Source: Hymenobacter mucosus
Lineage (GTDB): Bacteria; Bacteroidota; Bacteroidia; Cytophagales; Hymenobacteraceae
Assembly: GCF_900188255.1 (NCBI RefSeq)
Contig: NZ_FZNS01000001.1
Coordinates: 62,001-126,000, forward strand
Direction of reading: 5' to 3'
DNA length: 64,000 nt
Made by a program: the position numbers and the translations under genes. Shown here piece by piece: positions 1-8,848 of this stretch; within the stretch, counting starts at the first letter, position 1; each line of letters opens with the position of its first letter. Below the pieces are notes generated by a model. The model had not been told where the DNA came from. It ran no database searches and saw only the letters and a program-made list of their open reading frames with translations.

Positions 1-620
1 ATTTCCTTGCGCACTTACTCCTTTCTGGCACGCCTACTGCCACGCCCCAGTATGCCGATATTGTTGTCGGTAATTTTGCGGCCGAGGCCGTGCGCGGCCG
101 CGCGGGCTTACTGGCCTACCCCCACGCGGTGCAACAAGGCATCCGCCTACACCGCTTCATCGACTCCTTTACCGACACGCATCCCGTGGTGCGCCGTACT
201 ACCGCCCGCCTACGTCAGGCGGGGCTAGGCAAGTGGGCCGGGGTAGTGTCCGATGTGGGCTACGACCACCTGCTCGCCCGCAACTTTGCTGATTTCCATG
301 TAGCTGCCGAGCCGCTACCCGCCTTTGCCCAGCGCCTGTACGCCCTTCTGCACCGCCGCCGCCAGGAGTTGCCTCCGCCGTTGCAACAGGTGCTGTACTA
401 CATGCGTCGTGACGATTGGCTTACCAACTATGCCCAGCCGGCGGGCCTGGAAAGGGCCTTGCTAGGCCTGAGCCGCCGCGTGCCTGCCGCCGCCGTACTC
501 ACGACGGGAGCCGCCGCCTTCCTGGCCGAGCTGCCCGCGTACCAAGCCGATTTCCGCGAGTTCTGGCCGGAGCTACGAGCTGCGGTGGAGGCGGAAGAAT
601 GGCGTGGGAACACGGCCTAG
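1..620 (+). CDS. acpH: ACP phosphodiesterase (DUF479/AcpH family), 5' end cut by window
   Basis: Reading in frame from base 3 the protein opens with FLAHLLLSG, the usual N-terminus of the family after Met-Asn, so only about two codons are missing. VGNFAAEAVRG and then GIRLHRFIDSFTDTHP match the conserved phosphohydrolase motifs (HD-like His/Asp residues). Family members remove the 4'-phosphopantetheine group from holo-acyl carrier protein in the cytoplasm, giving apo-ACP for fatty-acid synthesis turnover. About 205 residues are visible, normal for the family. An internal ATG at 90 gives a shorter ORF, but it would drop conserved residues and is not the start. The next gene is convergent, 36 bases away. 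Confidence 0.88.
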   Translation, partial: FLAHLLLSGTPTATPQYADIVVGNFAAEAVRGRAGLLAYPHAVQQGIRLHRFIDSFTDTHPVVRRTTARLRQAGLGKWAGVVSDVGYDHLLARNFADFHVAAEPLPAFAQRLYALLHRRRQELPPPLQQVLYYMRRDDWLTNYAQPAGLERALLGLSRRVPAAAVLTTGAAAFLAELPAYQADFREFWPELRAAVEAEEWRGNTA

Positions 621-656
621 CAACGCACGCTCAACGCGTACGAGCAGCACGACTCG

Positions 657-1391
657 CTAAGGCTGATCTGTTACTTTTTCCAGCACGAAGGAGATGATGG
701 TTCCGTCATAAAACCGATACTTCATTTCGGTAAAACCGTATTGGGGGTGGAAGTAAAAGTCTAGGTAGCTGGTGCCGAGTTTACTGTGTCTGCCCACTGC
801 ATGCACCAGCCAGCAGTCAGCCAGGGTTAGGTTGCCATACTGCCGGGGTACTTGCTTTTCTACCTCGTAGTGGCTCTTTACTGTTCCCTTGAAGGCTCCC
901 CAGCCGGTCATAATCACGGTCATGCTGTTCCAGTTGCCCCCCACTTGCAACGAGGGGATCTTAATCTGGGGGAAAGGGGCTACCTCCGAATGCTCGTACT
1001 GGTTGTTTCGGATAGGATGAATCAGAATTTCCTTTCTATTCTCAATGGCCCCGGTAACTATCGACCTAGACCAGGTATACACCTCCGGCTTTTCCTTGGG
1101 CTTCGATTTAGGATTAGGGTAGGCCAGGAAAGTCAGCGAATCCTGCGGGGTATAATGGAACTGAAGCGAGAAGGCGGTTTGCTTGCTTGGTTGGCCAATC
1201 CAGGGTGTGCCACTGGGCGTTAAGGTGATGCTTTCTCTGGATAGCGTGTCGCCGGCCGGGCTGACAAACAGCGCCCGATAGTGGTAGTGGCGGCCGGCTT
1301 TAAAAATAACAAGGCTGTCGGTTGAGAGTGGTTGCTGCTGAAAAAGAGGCAAGCTGACCAGGCCTATTAAGGCGGCGAGAGATAAGGACAT
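657..1391 (-). CDS. Hypothetical secreted protein
   Basis: A 244-residue protein with an N-terminal hydrophobic signal-like segment (about residues 2-18) and a mainly beta-type composition. I do not recognise the family. It is rich in aromatic residues and has a central stretch with VGGNWNSM, reminiscent of DUF3108-like periplasmic proteins that report on lipid or envelope state, but this is only a resemblance. It is transcribed toward the ACP phosphodiesterase gene and lies downstream of slyD on the same strand, with a strong terminator between, so it is probably its own unit. The ATG at 1391 places the hydrophobic segment right at the N-terminus. Confidence 0.7.
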   Translation of the reverse strand: MSLSLAALIGLVSLPLFQQQPLSTDSLVIFKAGRHYHYRALFVSPAGDTLSRESITLTPSGTPWIGQPSKQTAFSLQFHYTPQDSLTFLAYPNPKSKPKEKPEVYTWSRSIVTGAIENRKEILIHPIRNNQYEHSEVAPFPQIKIPSLQVGGNWNSMTVIMTGWGAFKGTVKSHYEVEKQVPRQYGNLTLADCWLVHAVGRHSKLGTSYLDFYFHPQYGFTEMKYRFYDGTIISFVLEKVTDQP

Positions 1392-1462
1392 TCACCAAAG
1401 GATAAGGGATAGAAGCGGCGGCAAGTATACCATAAGATGCTGCCGTAAGAAGTCCGCAAACT

Positions 1463-1490
1463 AAAAACGGGGCCCAGAGGCCCCGTTTTT
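1463..1490 (-). terminator. Terminator hairpin after slyD
   Basis: Perfect 12-bp arms (1463-1474 and 1479-1490) around a 4-base loop, GC-rich core flanked by five A and five T, so it can act on either strand. It lies 25 bases past the slyD stop on the minus strand and before the next minus-strand gene, so its main role is inferred to be ending slyD transcription. Confidence 0.85.
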
Positions 1491-1514
1491 ACTGCTACCT
1501 AGTGTAGGGAAAGC

Positions 1515-2030
1515 TTAGTGATGGTGGCCGCCCTCGCCGTGTACGTGGCCGTGGTCGAGCTCCTCGCGGGTAGCCTCGCGTACCTCGGCTACTTTGCCGT
1601 CGAAGTGCATAACCATGCCAGCAAGAGGGTGGTTGAAGTCCATTTTCACGGAGTCGTTGCCGATTTCAACCACTTTGCCTTGCATATGGTGGCCCTGGTT
1701 GTCGGCCATGGGGAGGAAGTTGCCCACTTGCAGCATTTCGCTGTCAATCTGGCCGTCGATTTCGAATACGTTTTTAGGAATGTCAACGACGGCCTGCTGG
1801 TCGTAGTCGCCGTAGGCTTGCTCCGGGGTGAGGGAGAAGCTGAACTCATCACCGGCTTGCTTACCATCGAGCTGGCGCTCAAACTCTTCGGGCAAGCCGC
1901 TTTGGCCAAATAAAAAGACCATGGGAGCATCTTCCTCGGCCGACTCGACGAGGACTTTCTCCTGGTTTTCGTCGGTAACGCTCAGGTCGTAGGTGATGGT
2001 TACGACTTTGTTTTCGCTGATTTGAGCCAT
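1515..2030 (-). CDS. slyD: FKBP-type peptidyl-prolyl isomerase, SlyD-like
   Basis: A 171-residue cytoplasmic protein with the SlyD layout: an FKBP half (about 1-70), an insert-in-flap chaperone domain (about 70-125), the rest of FKBP, and a His-rich tail ending HGHVHGEGGHHH that would bind Ni or Zn. Motifs include FLFGQSGLPEEFE and LTPEQAYGDYD, conserved in the family. SlyD enzymes speed cis-trans isomerisation of proline bonds, act as folding chaperones and, in hydrogenase or urease producers, supply nickel. No nickel-enzyme genes are nearby, so a general folding role is more likely here. ATG at 2030; a clear terminator follows. Confidence 0.9.
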   Translation of the reverse strand: MAQISENKVVTITYDLSVTDENQEKVLVESAEEDAPMVFLFGQSGLPEEFERQLDGKQAGDEFSFSLTPEQAYGDYDQQAVVDIPKNVFEIDGQIDSEMLQVGNFLPMADNQGHHMQGKVVEIGNDSVKMDFNHPLAGMVMHFDGKVAEVREATREELDHGHVHGEGGHHH

Positions 2031-2260
2031 GTGTTGGGGTGGACGCGAATGTCCGGTGCTGGAGGTGGAGGATTGGGTTTCATAAGCTAGTTACGGAAAT
2101 ACCCCGGATTTGTCGGTGCATTATCTATGGGTAGTGGGCGGAAGGAATCGGAAAAGGGCTTTGTAAAATTTTGGCATCAGCTAACTGCCCACCGGGCGTA
2201 CCGTTAAGCTGCCTACGTGAACAGCTTTCTACCCTGGGCGTTGCGCCCCTATGCTGACCT

Positions 2261-3403
2261 ATGAAATCTCCCCTTGCTTCGCTGCTGCTGGGCGGCACCC
2301 TGCTGGCTGGCTGCCAGTCCAATTCATCTCACCCCGAGCAGGCGGCCACCGCGCCGGGCACATCCCCTGATACGGCGGCTGCGCACGTGCCCCCCGCCGC
2401 CGACACGGTAGCCGCCATTGGGCGCCCCCAACTGCTCTACACGCTGGACGAGGCCCACAATACGCCCGATGGCCTGGCGCTGGCCCCCAATGGTAGCATC
2501 ATTCTATCCGTGCCCAACTTGGCGGATAATACCTACCCGGCCGTGCTTATGGAGCTGACCGACGCGGGCCTTACACCCTACCTTACCAACTTGCCCGTGG
2601 AGCCTACCACCCAGAAGGCTGCCCCCATGGACCTGGCCTTTGGACCCGACGGCAACCTGTACTACGCCGAAAATCAGTACGAAAACAGCAAGGATTTCAA
2701 ATCTCGCCTCATGCGCGTTCGGGTAGAAAATGGCAAGCCCGGCAAGGTGGAAACCGTAGTGGATAAGTTTGGACTGGCTAATGCGGTAGTGTGGAAAGGC
2801 AACACTATTTATGTAACCGACAGCCAGTGGGATATGCCTGGCAACGACAAGGGTAGCGCTATTTTGCATTTCACCCTTGCCGAACTCAACAAGGCGCCTA
2901 TTCACCTCAAGCCCAAAACCAAGGACCCCCACGTACTGGCCATGTTTACGACAACCGTAAACGAAACTAATGTAGACAACGGCGCCGATGGATTAGATTA
3001 CGATAGTCAGGGCCGCCTGTATACCGGCTCCTTCGGCGACGGTAAGCTCTACCGCGTGACGCTAAAGCCTGATGGCAGCCTAGCTCAGCAAGAAACCCTC
3101 ACGCTCACGGGCAAGCAGATACCGTGCATCGACGGCCTGATAATCGACCGGAAAACCGACAAAGCTTACGTGTGCAACTCCCGCCAGAACGCCATCGAAG
3201 TCATCAACCTGAAGGATAATTCCGTCACGACCCTGGCCCAAAATGGCGACACCAATGGTGCGGGTGGTTTGCTAGACCAGCCCGCCGAGGTTCTGCTGAA
3301 AGGGAACCGCCTGTACGTGTCCGACTTCGACAAGCCCGAAAAGAACTTTGTCAATACGCGCTCGGATGCCCCGCATACAATGTCGGTGATTGACTTGAAG
3401 TAG
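2261..3403 (+). CDS. Beta-propeller lipoprotein (SMP-30/gluconolactonase-like)
   Basis: 380 residues. A lipobox LLAGC with Cys18 predicts a lipoprotein. A low-complexity Ala/Pro/Thr linker (about 20-55) leads to repeated blade-like units such as DGLALAPNGSI, MDLAFGPDGNLYY and DGLDYDSQGRLYTG, typical of six-bladed SMP-30/NHL propellers. Family relatives hydrolyse sugar lactones or bind ligands using acidic residues in the propeller centre. The substrate cannot be told from sequence. It stands alone, divergent from slyD across 230 bases, and is followed by a long inverted repeat at 3437-3509. Confidence 0.75.
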   Translation: MKSPLASLLLGGTLLAGCQSNSSHPEQAATAPGTSPDTAAAHVPPAADTVAAIGRPQLLYTLDEAHNTPDGLALAPNGSIILSVPNLADNTYPAVLMELTDAGLTPYLTNLPVEPTTQKAAPMDLAFGPDGNLYYAENQYENSKDFKSRLMRVRVENGKPGKVETVVDKFGLANAVVWKGNTIYVTDSQWDMPGNDKGSAILHFTLAELNKAPIHLKPKTKDPHVLAMFTTTVNETNVDNGADGLDYDSQGRLYTGSFGDGKLYRVTLKPDGSLAQQETLTLTGKQIPCIDGLIIDRKTDKAYVCNSRQNAIEVINLKDNSVTTLAQNGDTNGAGGLLDQPAEVLLKGNRLYVSDFDKPEKNFVNTRSDAPHTMSVIDLK

Positions 3404-3436
3404 GGCGGAGAACCGCAAAAGACCAACGTAGTAAAC

Positions 3437-3509
3437 GGCCCGCAGCTTACCGGCCAGCTCTGATAGGGTGTTTATGCCTTTTTCGGAACCGGCCGGTAAG
3501 CTGCGGGCC
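3437..3509 (+). terminator. Long perfect inverted repeat between convergent genes
   Basis: Two perfect 19-bp arms (3437-3455 and 3491-3509) separated by 35 bases, followed on the plus strand by TTTT. It sits between the beta-propeller gene and the convergent isoaspartyl peptidase gene, so it is best read as a terminator, though the 35-base loop is unusually large. Confidence 0.6.
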
Positions 3510-3598
3510 ATTTTGACGGTATTTCAACTGGCGAATGCGCGGGTCTGACCTAGTACCTACCGCCGCGTTGCTTTATCGGGAAGAAGCAAGCGGCTAGG

Positions 3599-4519
3599 TT
3601 ACGGTAGTTCCTCGCGCCACACGGCCACGAAGGGTTGTTCGTCGCCGATGCGGTAGGCGCACCGCATGATGTTGGTGTTGCTCTCCACGGCTACGTTTCC
3701 ATCTTTATCGATGGCAATGAAGCCTTTGTCGCCTTTCAGGTCTTCTGCGCGCAAGTGGAGGGCTTCGCGGCAGGCTTCGGACGCGGTTAGGCCTTTGTAC
3801 TTCACCAAGGCATATACTTCATGGGCTAGGGCACCCCGTAGAATAACTTCCCCGTCGCCGGTGCACGATACGGCGCAGGCTTCATTGGCGGCGTAGGTGC
3901 CGCCGCCCAATACCGGGCTGTCGCCTACGCGGCCCTTCTGCTGGCCCTCAATGCCTCCGGTGCTGGTAGCTACGGCTAGGTTGCCCTCCTGGTCGAGGGC
4001 CACGGCTCCCACGGTATCGTGCTCCTGGGGCTGTTTTTCTTCTTCCTGAATGATTTCCAGCCACTCTTTACGAGCTTTTTCCGTCTCGAAGTAGTGCACA
4101 GCTTCCATCGTCAGGCCGTGCTGCAGGGCAAATTCGGTAGCTCCGTCGCCGGCTATGTACACGTGCTCAGACTTCTCCATCACCATCCGGGCCAGGCTGA
4201 CGGGGTTCTTGACGTATCGGACGCTGTTTACGGCGCCGGCATTGAGGGTACGCCCGTCCATGATGGCGGCATCCATTTGTACTTCGCCCTGCATGTTGAG
4301 GCTACTGCCCCGGCCAGCATTGAAGTGCTCGTTGTTTTCCAGGCTTTGCACAGCCGCCTCCACCGCATCGAGGGCACTACCGCCCCGGTGTAAGATTTCC
4401 CAGCCTGCTTGCAGGGACTCTTGCAGCCCGTGGCGCTGCGCGGCTTCCTCTTCGGGACTGAGCTTGCTGGGGTCCATCGTGACGGCCCCGCCGTGGATGA
4501 CAATGGCGTAAGTTTTCAT
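3599..4519 (-). CDS. Isoaspartyl peptidase / type III L-asparaginase
   Basis: 306 residues, an N-terminal nucleophile hydrolase. The N-terminus has IVIHGGAVTM. The autocleavage site HDTVGAVALD makes Thr169 the new N-terminal nucleophile of the beta subunit. The following STGGIEGQQKGRVGDSP and GGGTYA match the substrate-binding loops. Such enzymes are made as a precursor that cuts itself into alpha and beta chains, then cleave isoaspartyl dipeptides and asparagine. There is no signal peptide, so it is likely cytoplasmic and serves turnover of damaged peptides. It is a single gene on the minus strand, with hairpins on both sides. Confidence 0.92.
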   Translation of the reverse strand: MKTYAIVIHGGAVTMDPSKLSPEEEAAQRHGLQESLQAGWEILHRGGSALDAVEAAVQSLENNEHFNAGRGSSLNMQGEVQMDAAIMDGRTLNAGAVNSVRYVKNPVSLARMVMEKSEHVYIAGDGATEFALQHGLTMEAVHYFETEKARKEWLEIIQEEEKQPQEHDTVGAVALDQEGNLAVATSTGGIEGQQKGRVGDSPVLGGGTYAANEACAVSCTGDGEVILRGALAHEVYALVKYKGLTASEACREALHLRAEDLKGDKGFIAIDKDGNVAVESNTNIMRCAYRIGDEQPFVAVWREELP

Positions 4520-4556
4520 AGGTAGTAAATCGGGGAGGTGGTAAGGCAGGTACGCA

Positions 4557-4592
4557 CAAAAAAAGCCCTCGTTTTTAGCAACGGGGCTTTTC
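4557..4592 (-). terminator. Hairpin with U-tract on minus strand
   Basis: Arms related to AAAAGCCC and GGGGCTTTT with one bulge, followed on the minus strand by seven T. It lies upstream of the peptidase gene start, so it must end some minus-strand transcript arriving from further right, such as helicase read-through or a small RNA. Confidence 0.55.
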
Positions 4593-4722
4593 CGTGTTAG
4601 TACGGGCTTCTGTATTAATACGGAAGATGCGGTGGTAAACCAGGAGTAGGGCCTACCGTAGCAGGAATTCTCTGACTACTTCACTCAGCACTCGATAGTA
4701 GCAACACTACCTGCGCCTTGGT

Positions 4723-4749
4723 AGGCAGATGAGGATCATCTGCCTTTTT
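4723..4749 (+). terminator. Orphan plus-strand terminator
   Basis: A 9-bp stem GGCAGATGA / TCATCTGCC with a 3-base loop and then TTTTT on the plus strand, a classic intrinsic terminator. No plus-strand protein gene precedes it within 1.3 kb, so it may end a small RNA starting somewhere after about 4600. Confidence 0.6.
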
Positions 4750-4752
4750 AAC

Positions 4753-4786
4753 ACAAGAGCCCGCACTAGCTAGTGCGGGCTCTTGT
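4753..4786 (-). terminator. 34-bp perfect palindrome after helicase gene
   Basis: Two 17-bp halves with no spacer (centre at 4769/4770), 33 bases beyond the helicase stop. No U-tract follows on either strand. It could be a 3' hairpin of the helicase mRNA or a binding site for a dimeric protein. Confidence 0.55.
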
Positions 4787-4818
4787 CTGGTGTTGGTTTC
4801 ATCTTCTTGGAGCGGAAG

Positions 4819-6801
4819 CTACTGCATTTCCCAGGCCGTGCGGTAGGCCCCAATGCTTTCCACGTAGTCGAGAAATGCTTTGTAGAACGGGTGGGAGCCC
4901 AGCGTGCTAGAGTCGCCCACAATCAGCAGCTTGCGGCGGGCACGGGTCATGCCCACGTTCATGCGACGGATGTCGGAGAGGAAGCCAATTTCCCCCTGGG
5001 GGTTACTACGGGTGAGAGTAATGGCAATGATGTCGCGCTCTTGGCCTTGGAAGGAGTCAACGGTGCCAATGCTCAGCATGCGGTGCTCCATCAGGCCTAC
5101 TAGCTCGTCGTTGTCTTCCACCGCGTCTTTAAGGTAGTTGATCTGGGCGCGGTAGGGAGCAATGACGCCAATAGTCAGCAGGTCCTCGGTGTGGTCAGCC
5201 TGGTCGTAGGGCTCCAGCAGCTGCGAAAGGCGCTTCAGAAGCAAATCGGCTTCCTCTGGGTTGGCAATGGAGCGACTTTCCTCAATGCCTAGCTCCTGGA
5301 AGCCAAAGCCAGCCGTATCCAAAAACTCAACCGGCATATCAGGGGCGAAGCGCAGGTCGTAGTCGGGTAGGTCGGCGTGGGCCACGCTGGGCGCTGCCTT
5401 AAGCCGACCGCCGTAGAACTGCTCCGAGCTAAATTCCATAATCTGCTCGTGCATACGGTACTGGGTTTCCAGCATGCGGGCCGTGTCGGGCTGGCGCTTA
5501 ATGCACTTCTCAAATAAGGTTTCGCGCAAGCCCTCACTAGCGGCTTTTTCGCTCTTGACGGTAGGCGGCAGCTGCTGGTGGTCGCCAGCCAGCACCACAC
5601 GGTTGGCCTTAGTAATCGGAATCCAGCACCCCGGCTCCAGGGCTTGCGCGGCCTCGTCAATGAACACTGTTTCGTAGGTGAGGTGACGAATGGCGCGGTT
5701 GCCGGCCCCCACCAAGGTGCACGTAATCACCTGCACCTGCTCCAGCAGATCCTCCGTGATGTAGCGCTCCAGCTGGTCTGATTCCTGCAGCAGCAAGTGA
5801 GCCTGCTCTTTTAAATGGCGGCGCTGCTCCCGCTCCTCCCAGCCAAAGTGACGCTTGAATTTGCCCGCTTGCTCGCGGTACTGCTCCGCCGTCTGGCGCA
5901 TGCTTTTCAGCTCGGCGTAGCTCTTGTGGTTCATGATTTGCGCGTCCAGCGTATGCTGAAGCAGCAAATCCGACACCCGCGAGGGGTTGCCCATGCGAAT
6001 GACGTTGACGCCGCGCTCGGCCAGCTTTTCGGTGAGCAAATCTACGGCCGTATTGCTGGGGGCGCACACCAATACCCGCCGTTCGCGCCGGATGGTTTCC
6101 AGAATGGCCTGCACCAGGGTAGTAGTTTTGCCGGTGCCGGGCGGGCCGTGAATGATGGCTACGTCCTGGGCGGCTAGCACGTGGCGCACCGCCGCCAGCT
6201 GAGAGTCGTTCAGGGGCGAGGGGTAGTACAGGGTGGCTTCGTTTTCGGGCTTGAAGCGGGCCGGCTTGGCCCCCAGCAGTACGTCGCGCAGCTCGGCCAG
6301 GCGGGAGTCGTAGGCGCCCATTACCTTACCCAGTGCATACTCCATCTCGCGGTAGCTCACCTCATCGAAGGTCAGGTCCACGCCCAGCTTGCCCTCGTCA
6401 ATCCAATCGGGGAGGTCCTCCTTGGTCGTGGCTAGCAGGATCTTGTTGCGCTTTACGCTGGTGATGACACCGCTAAGTGTGGGGCGGTCGGAGCCCGAGC
6501 GGCCGGGTATATTGCCAAACAAGGCGGCATTCTTGCCCACCTGAAACAGGTGGAGCCCGCCCGCGCCTACCGGTCGTTCCAGCTCAATGACAAGCTTACC
6601 GCCGAAGCCAATGTCTTCCTTCGTGATTTTGACCGGGTACCAGGTCAGGCCCCGCTTTTGGCGCTCAGCAATGGTCGATTGGGCGCTCTTAATTTTGAAT
6701 TGCTCCAGGTCCTCCTGCTGCTCGAGCTTCATGAGGGCCTGCACCTTGCGCAGCTCTTTTTCCAGGGCGTAAGGATCAGTATAGGTAGGTTGTTCAGCCA
6801 A
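4819..6801 (-). CDS. Superfamily 1 DNA/RNA helicase (UPF1/IGHMBP2-like)
   Basis: About 660 residues. Motif I GPPGTGKTT, motif II IDEAAQALEPG, motif III GDHQQLPPT, motif IV/V region ETQYRMHEQIM and GTVDSFQGQE, and motif VI VGMTRARRKL give a full SF1B helicase core. An N-terminal region with GLTWYPVKI matches the IGHMBP2-like group of Bacteroidota. The protein should unwind nucleic acid 5'-3' using ATP in the cytoplasm; its cellular role is not established. The start is uncertain: no ATG precedes the conserved N-terminus, so TTG at 6801 is my choice. TTG at 6846 and ATG at 6732 are alternatives, the last dropping a helical stretch that looks coding. Confidence 0.85.
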   Translation of the reverse strand: MAEQPTYTDPYALEKELRKVQALMKLEQQEDLEQFKIKSAQSTIAERQKRGLTWYPVKITKEDIGFGGKLVIELERPVGAGGLHLFQVGKNAALFGNIPGRSGSDRPTLSGVITSVKRNKILLATTKEDLPDWIDEGKLGVDLTFDEVSYREMEYALGKVMGAYDSRLAELRDVLLGAKPARFKPENEATLYYPSPLNDSQLAAVRHVLAAQDVAIIHGPPGTGKTTTLVQAILETIRRERRVLVCAPSNTAVDLLTEKLAERGVNVIRMGNPSRVSDLLLQHTLDAQIMNHKSYAELKSMRQTAEQYREQAGKFKRHFGWEEREQRRHLKEQAHLLLQESDQLERYITEDLLEQVQVITCTLVGAGNRAIRHLTYETVFIDEAAQALEPGCWIPITKANRVVLAGDHQQLPPTVKSEKAASEGLRETLFEKCIKRQPDTARMLETQYRMHEQIMEFSSEQFYGGRLKAAPSVAHADLPDYDLRFAPDMPVEFLDTAGFGFQELGIEESRSIANPEEADLLLKRLSQLLEPYDQADHTEDLLTIGVIAPYRAQINYLKDAVEDNDELVGLMEHRMLSIGTVDSFQGQERDIIAITLTRSNPQGEIGFLSDIRRMNVGMTRARRKLLIVGDSSTLGSHPFYKAFLDYVESIGAYRTAWEMQ

Positions 6802-6922
6802 CAGATTTGGGTGTTTGGGATTCGTTGATAACAACGAAAACAGCAATAAGGTGGCCGAAGGTCGGGGAGAAATTTAACTTTGGCAGCTTACATCCTATTT
6901 GCCAGGAGCTACCTGAGAAAAC

Positions 6923-7357
6923 ATGCCTAATCCTCCAAAATCAGGCACTCTACTCAAGAAACTTATTTCGGCGTCTCGCTCAATTATCACCAATCAAGTA
7001 GGGTTGCCCTTGGGCATACTGCGTCTGCATACCAGTTTGTATTGGTTGAAACAGCACGGGATTAAGCCTCTGACAGCTGACGAGTTGGGGATAGTAGAAG
7101 CATATCACTCCCAAATCATGGACTTCCCGTTGGGAGAGGAGCGTCAGCAGTGGGAGGCCAGCGCTTTGCAGAAGGAGGATGAAGAGCTTGATGCCTTAAC
7201 TGCAGCGTACCGCCCCCAACTGTTTCCTATTCTGCAAAGGATTCTGACTGAAGCTAGCAGGGGAGCCAGCAGCAAAGCAAAAATAAAAAACAGCTTCTAT
7301 AAGCAACATACTACGCTGTCGGTGGCGGCAGGAAGGAACGTTACTACTGTTTATTGA
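6923..7357 (+). CDS. Hypothetical protein
   Basis: 144 residues, mostly helical, with a basic C-terminus and no signal peptide or membrane span. I do not recognise it. Its base composition is more AT-rich than its neighbours. The ATG at 6923 follows the divergent helicase gene by about 120 bases, and its last 14 bases overlap the end of the convergent VOC gene. Confidence 0.5.
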   Translation: MPNPPKSGTLLKKLISASRSIITNQVGLPLGILRLHTSLYWLKQHGIKPLTADELGIVEAYHSQIMDFPLGEERQQWEASALQKEDEELDALTAAYRPQLFPILQRILTEASRGASSKAKIKNSFYKQHTTLSVAAGRNVTTVY

Positions 7358-7712
7358 ACTCCCCGATGTGCCAGAGAATCCCGGAGGGGTCGTTCACGAA
7401 GCCTTCCTTGCCCCAGGCCTCCTGCCGGATAGGTAGCACCCGCACACCCTCGTACTGACCGGGTAAATCCAGCGCCGTCAGCGCCTGCCAGTACTGTTCC
7501 ACATCCTCCACTTCCAGGAAGAGCATGGTGTTGTCAATCCAGTCCGGTACGTAGAAATCCTGCAGGTAAAAGCCCACGCCCTGCCGCACAAAATAACACA
7601 TGGCCGGCGACAGCACGGTTTCCGTGAAGCCGAGGGTGCGGTAGAAGCTGCGCGACACGGCAAAATCTTTGGCCCCGATGAAAGGCCTCATGGAGCGGGG
7701 TTGCAGGGACAT
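7344..7712 (-). CDS. VOC-family (glyoxalase/bleomycin-resistance fold) protein
   Basis: 122 residues from the ATG at 7712; longer in-frame extensions lack an ATG. MRPFIGAKDFAVSRSFYRTL followed by GFTE is the standard first beta-alpha-beta unit of a VOC domain, and the end WGKEGFVNDPSGILWHIGEF gives the second. This is one VOC module, which would dimerise. Family members bind a metal and act on or sequester small molecules such as methylglyoxal adducts or antibiotics. The specific ligand cannot be read here. It is convergent with a hypothetical gene and downstream of a reductase gene. Confidence 0.75.
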   Translation of the reverse strand: MSLQPRSMRPFIGAKDFAVSRSFYRTLGFTETVLSPAMCYFVRQGVGFYLQDFYVPDWIDNTMLFLEVEDVEQYWQALTALDLPGQYEGVRVLPIRQEAWGKEGFVNDPSGILWHIGEFNKQ

Positions 7713-7802
7713 ATGGTTGGAAGAGGGCTTGGCGGAAGATAAGAGGTAGTAGCGGAGGGCAATATGGCGGTTATCAGCCAAACCGGCTACCAACCAACCA
7801 CA

Positions 7803-7832
7803 CGAAAGCCCGACCGTATAGCCGGGCTTTCG
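7803..7832 (-). terminator. Terminator hairpin after the NmrA-type reductase gene
   Basis: Perfect 10-bp arms (7803-7812, 7823-7832) with a 10-base loop, 17 bases past the reductase stop on the minus strand. There is no long U-tract, so termination strength is uncertain. Confidence 0.6.
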
Positions 7833-7849
7833 GGCAGTGAAACACCCGA

Positions 7850-8710
7850 TTATACTTTGAAAATTTCCTTTATTCCCTCCCGTAGTGGGGTAGGCGGGCG
7901 GCCCAGCCAGTCGGCCAGTTCGGCAGTGACGGTGGATTCCTGGTCGTTTTTGATGTCGGTGAGGAAGCCGGTGATGCGCTCTACGGCTACCGCCGGCAGA
8001 CCCTGGGCACGTAGGCGGGACATAAACTCTTGCTCTTCAATGGGCGTGTACTCCACGGGCCGGCCGGACAGCTCGCTAAGGGCCTGGGCCACGTCGGTGA
8101 AGGAATACGTAGCGGCGCCGGTGAAGGTGAAAATGCGGTTCTGGCAGGAGTCGTCGGCGAGGACGTTGGCAATGGCCTCGCCCATGTCGCGGCGGAGGGC
8201 GAAGGCCACGCGGCCCTGGCCGGCCGGGAGCTGAATGCCCTTTTCAAACACCTGCGGGCCCACAAACTGCGGCAGTGTGTCCATGTACAAGATGTTGCGG
8301 AATAGCAGGTAGGAGAGGCCACTGGCTCGGATGTAGTCTTCCGTCTGGAAGTGGCGCACCATGAGCTGGTTGGTGAGGGTGGCCGGGTTCTGGAGGGCGC
8401 GACTGGTGTAGGCCAGGCACCGCACGCCGGCTTTTTTGGCGGCATCCACTACGTTGTAGTGCTGCTGCAGGCCGTCTTCATCGCCCCCGCCGGATACGAG
8501 CAGCACTTTGCTAATGCCCTGCATGGCCCGCTCCAGGGAGGCCGGGTCGCGGTAGTCGCCTACCCGGATGGTGATGCCCTGGGCTTGCAAATGAGCGGCT
8601 TTTATTTCGTCGCGCACCAGGGCGGCGAGCTGGTGGGCGGGGAGCTTGCGCAGAAGCTGCTCCAGAACAACGGAGCCGATGTGGCCGGTAGCGCCGGTTA
8701 TCAGAATCAT
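7850..8710 (-). CDS. NAD(P)-binding NmrA/SDR oxidoreductase, QorB-like
   Basis: 286 residues. The N-terminus MILITGATGHIGSVVLEQLL is the Rossmann GxxGxxG dinucleotide site. DYRDPASLERAMQGISKVLLVSG matches NmrA-like/YtfG (quinone oxidoreductase 2) proteins, which use NAD(P)H to reduce quinones or sense redox state. Length is usual for that group. The atypical SDR family often lacks the Tyr-Lys catalytic pair, so enzymatic activity is not certain. It lies downstream of the AraC regulator gene on the same strand, separated by 235 bases that hold an inverted repeat, so it may be controlled with or by that regulator. Confidence 0.82.
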   Translation of the reverse strand: MILITGATGHIGSVVLEQLLRKLPAHQLAALVRDEIKAAHLQAQGITIRVGDYRDPASLERAMQGISKVLLVSGGGDEDGLQQHYNVVDAAKKAGVRCLAYTSRALQNPATLTNQLMVRHFQTEDYIRASGLSYLLFRNILYMDTLPQFVGPQVFEKGIQLPAGQGRVAFALRRDMGEAIANVLADDSCQNRIFTFTGAATYSFTDVAQALSELSGRPVEYTPIEEQEFMSRLRAQGLPAVAVERITGFLTDIKNDQESTVTAELADWLGRPPTPLREGIKEIFKV

Positions 8711-8848
8711 AGGAAACGAGAAAATGGGTTACGGATACACCACAAAGGTGCTCCGTGGGCAGGCCGCCAGAAAGAGCGAAAAGGCGGGAAGGTTGGGCTA
8801 AAAGGCGGAAAACGGGCGCCTCCTGAGCCCTAGACGCTTTATGTACAA

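Noticed and set aside
4600..4750. tRNA gene
   Set aside because: Hairpins are present but no cloverleaf, anticodon arm or CCA-adjacent acceptor stem can be drawn.
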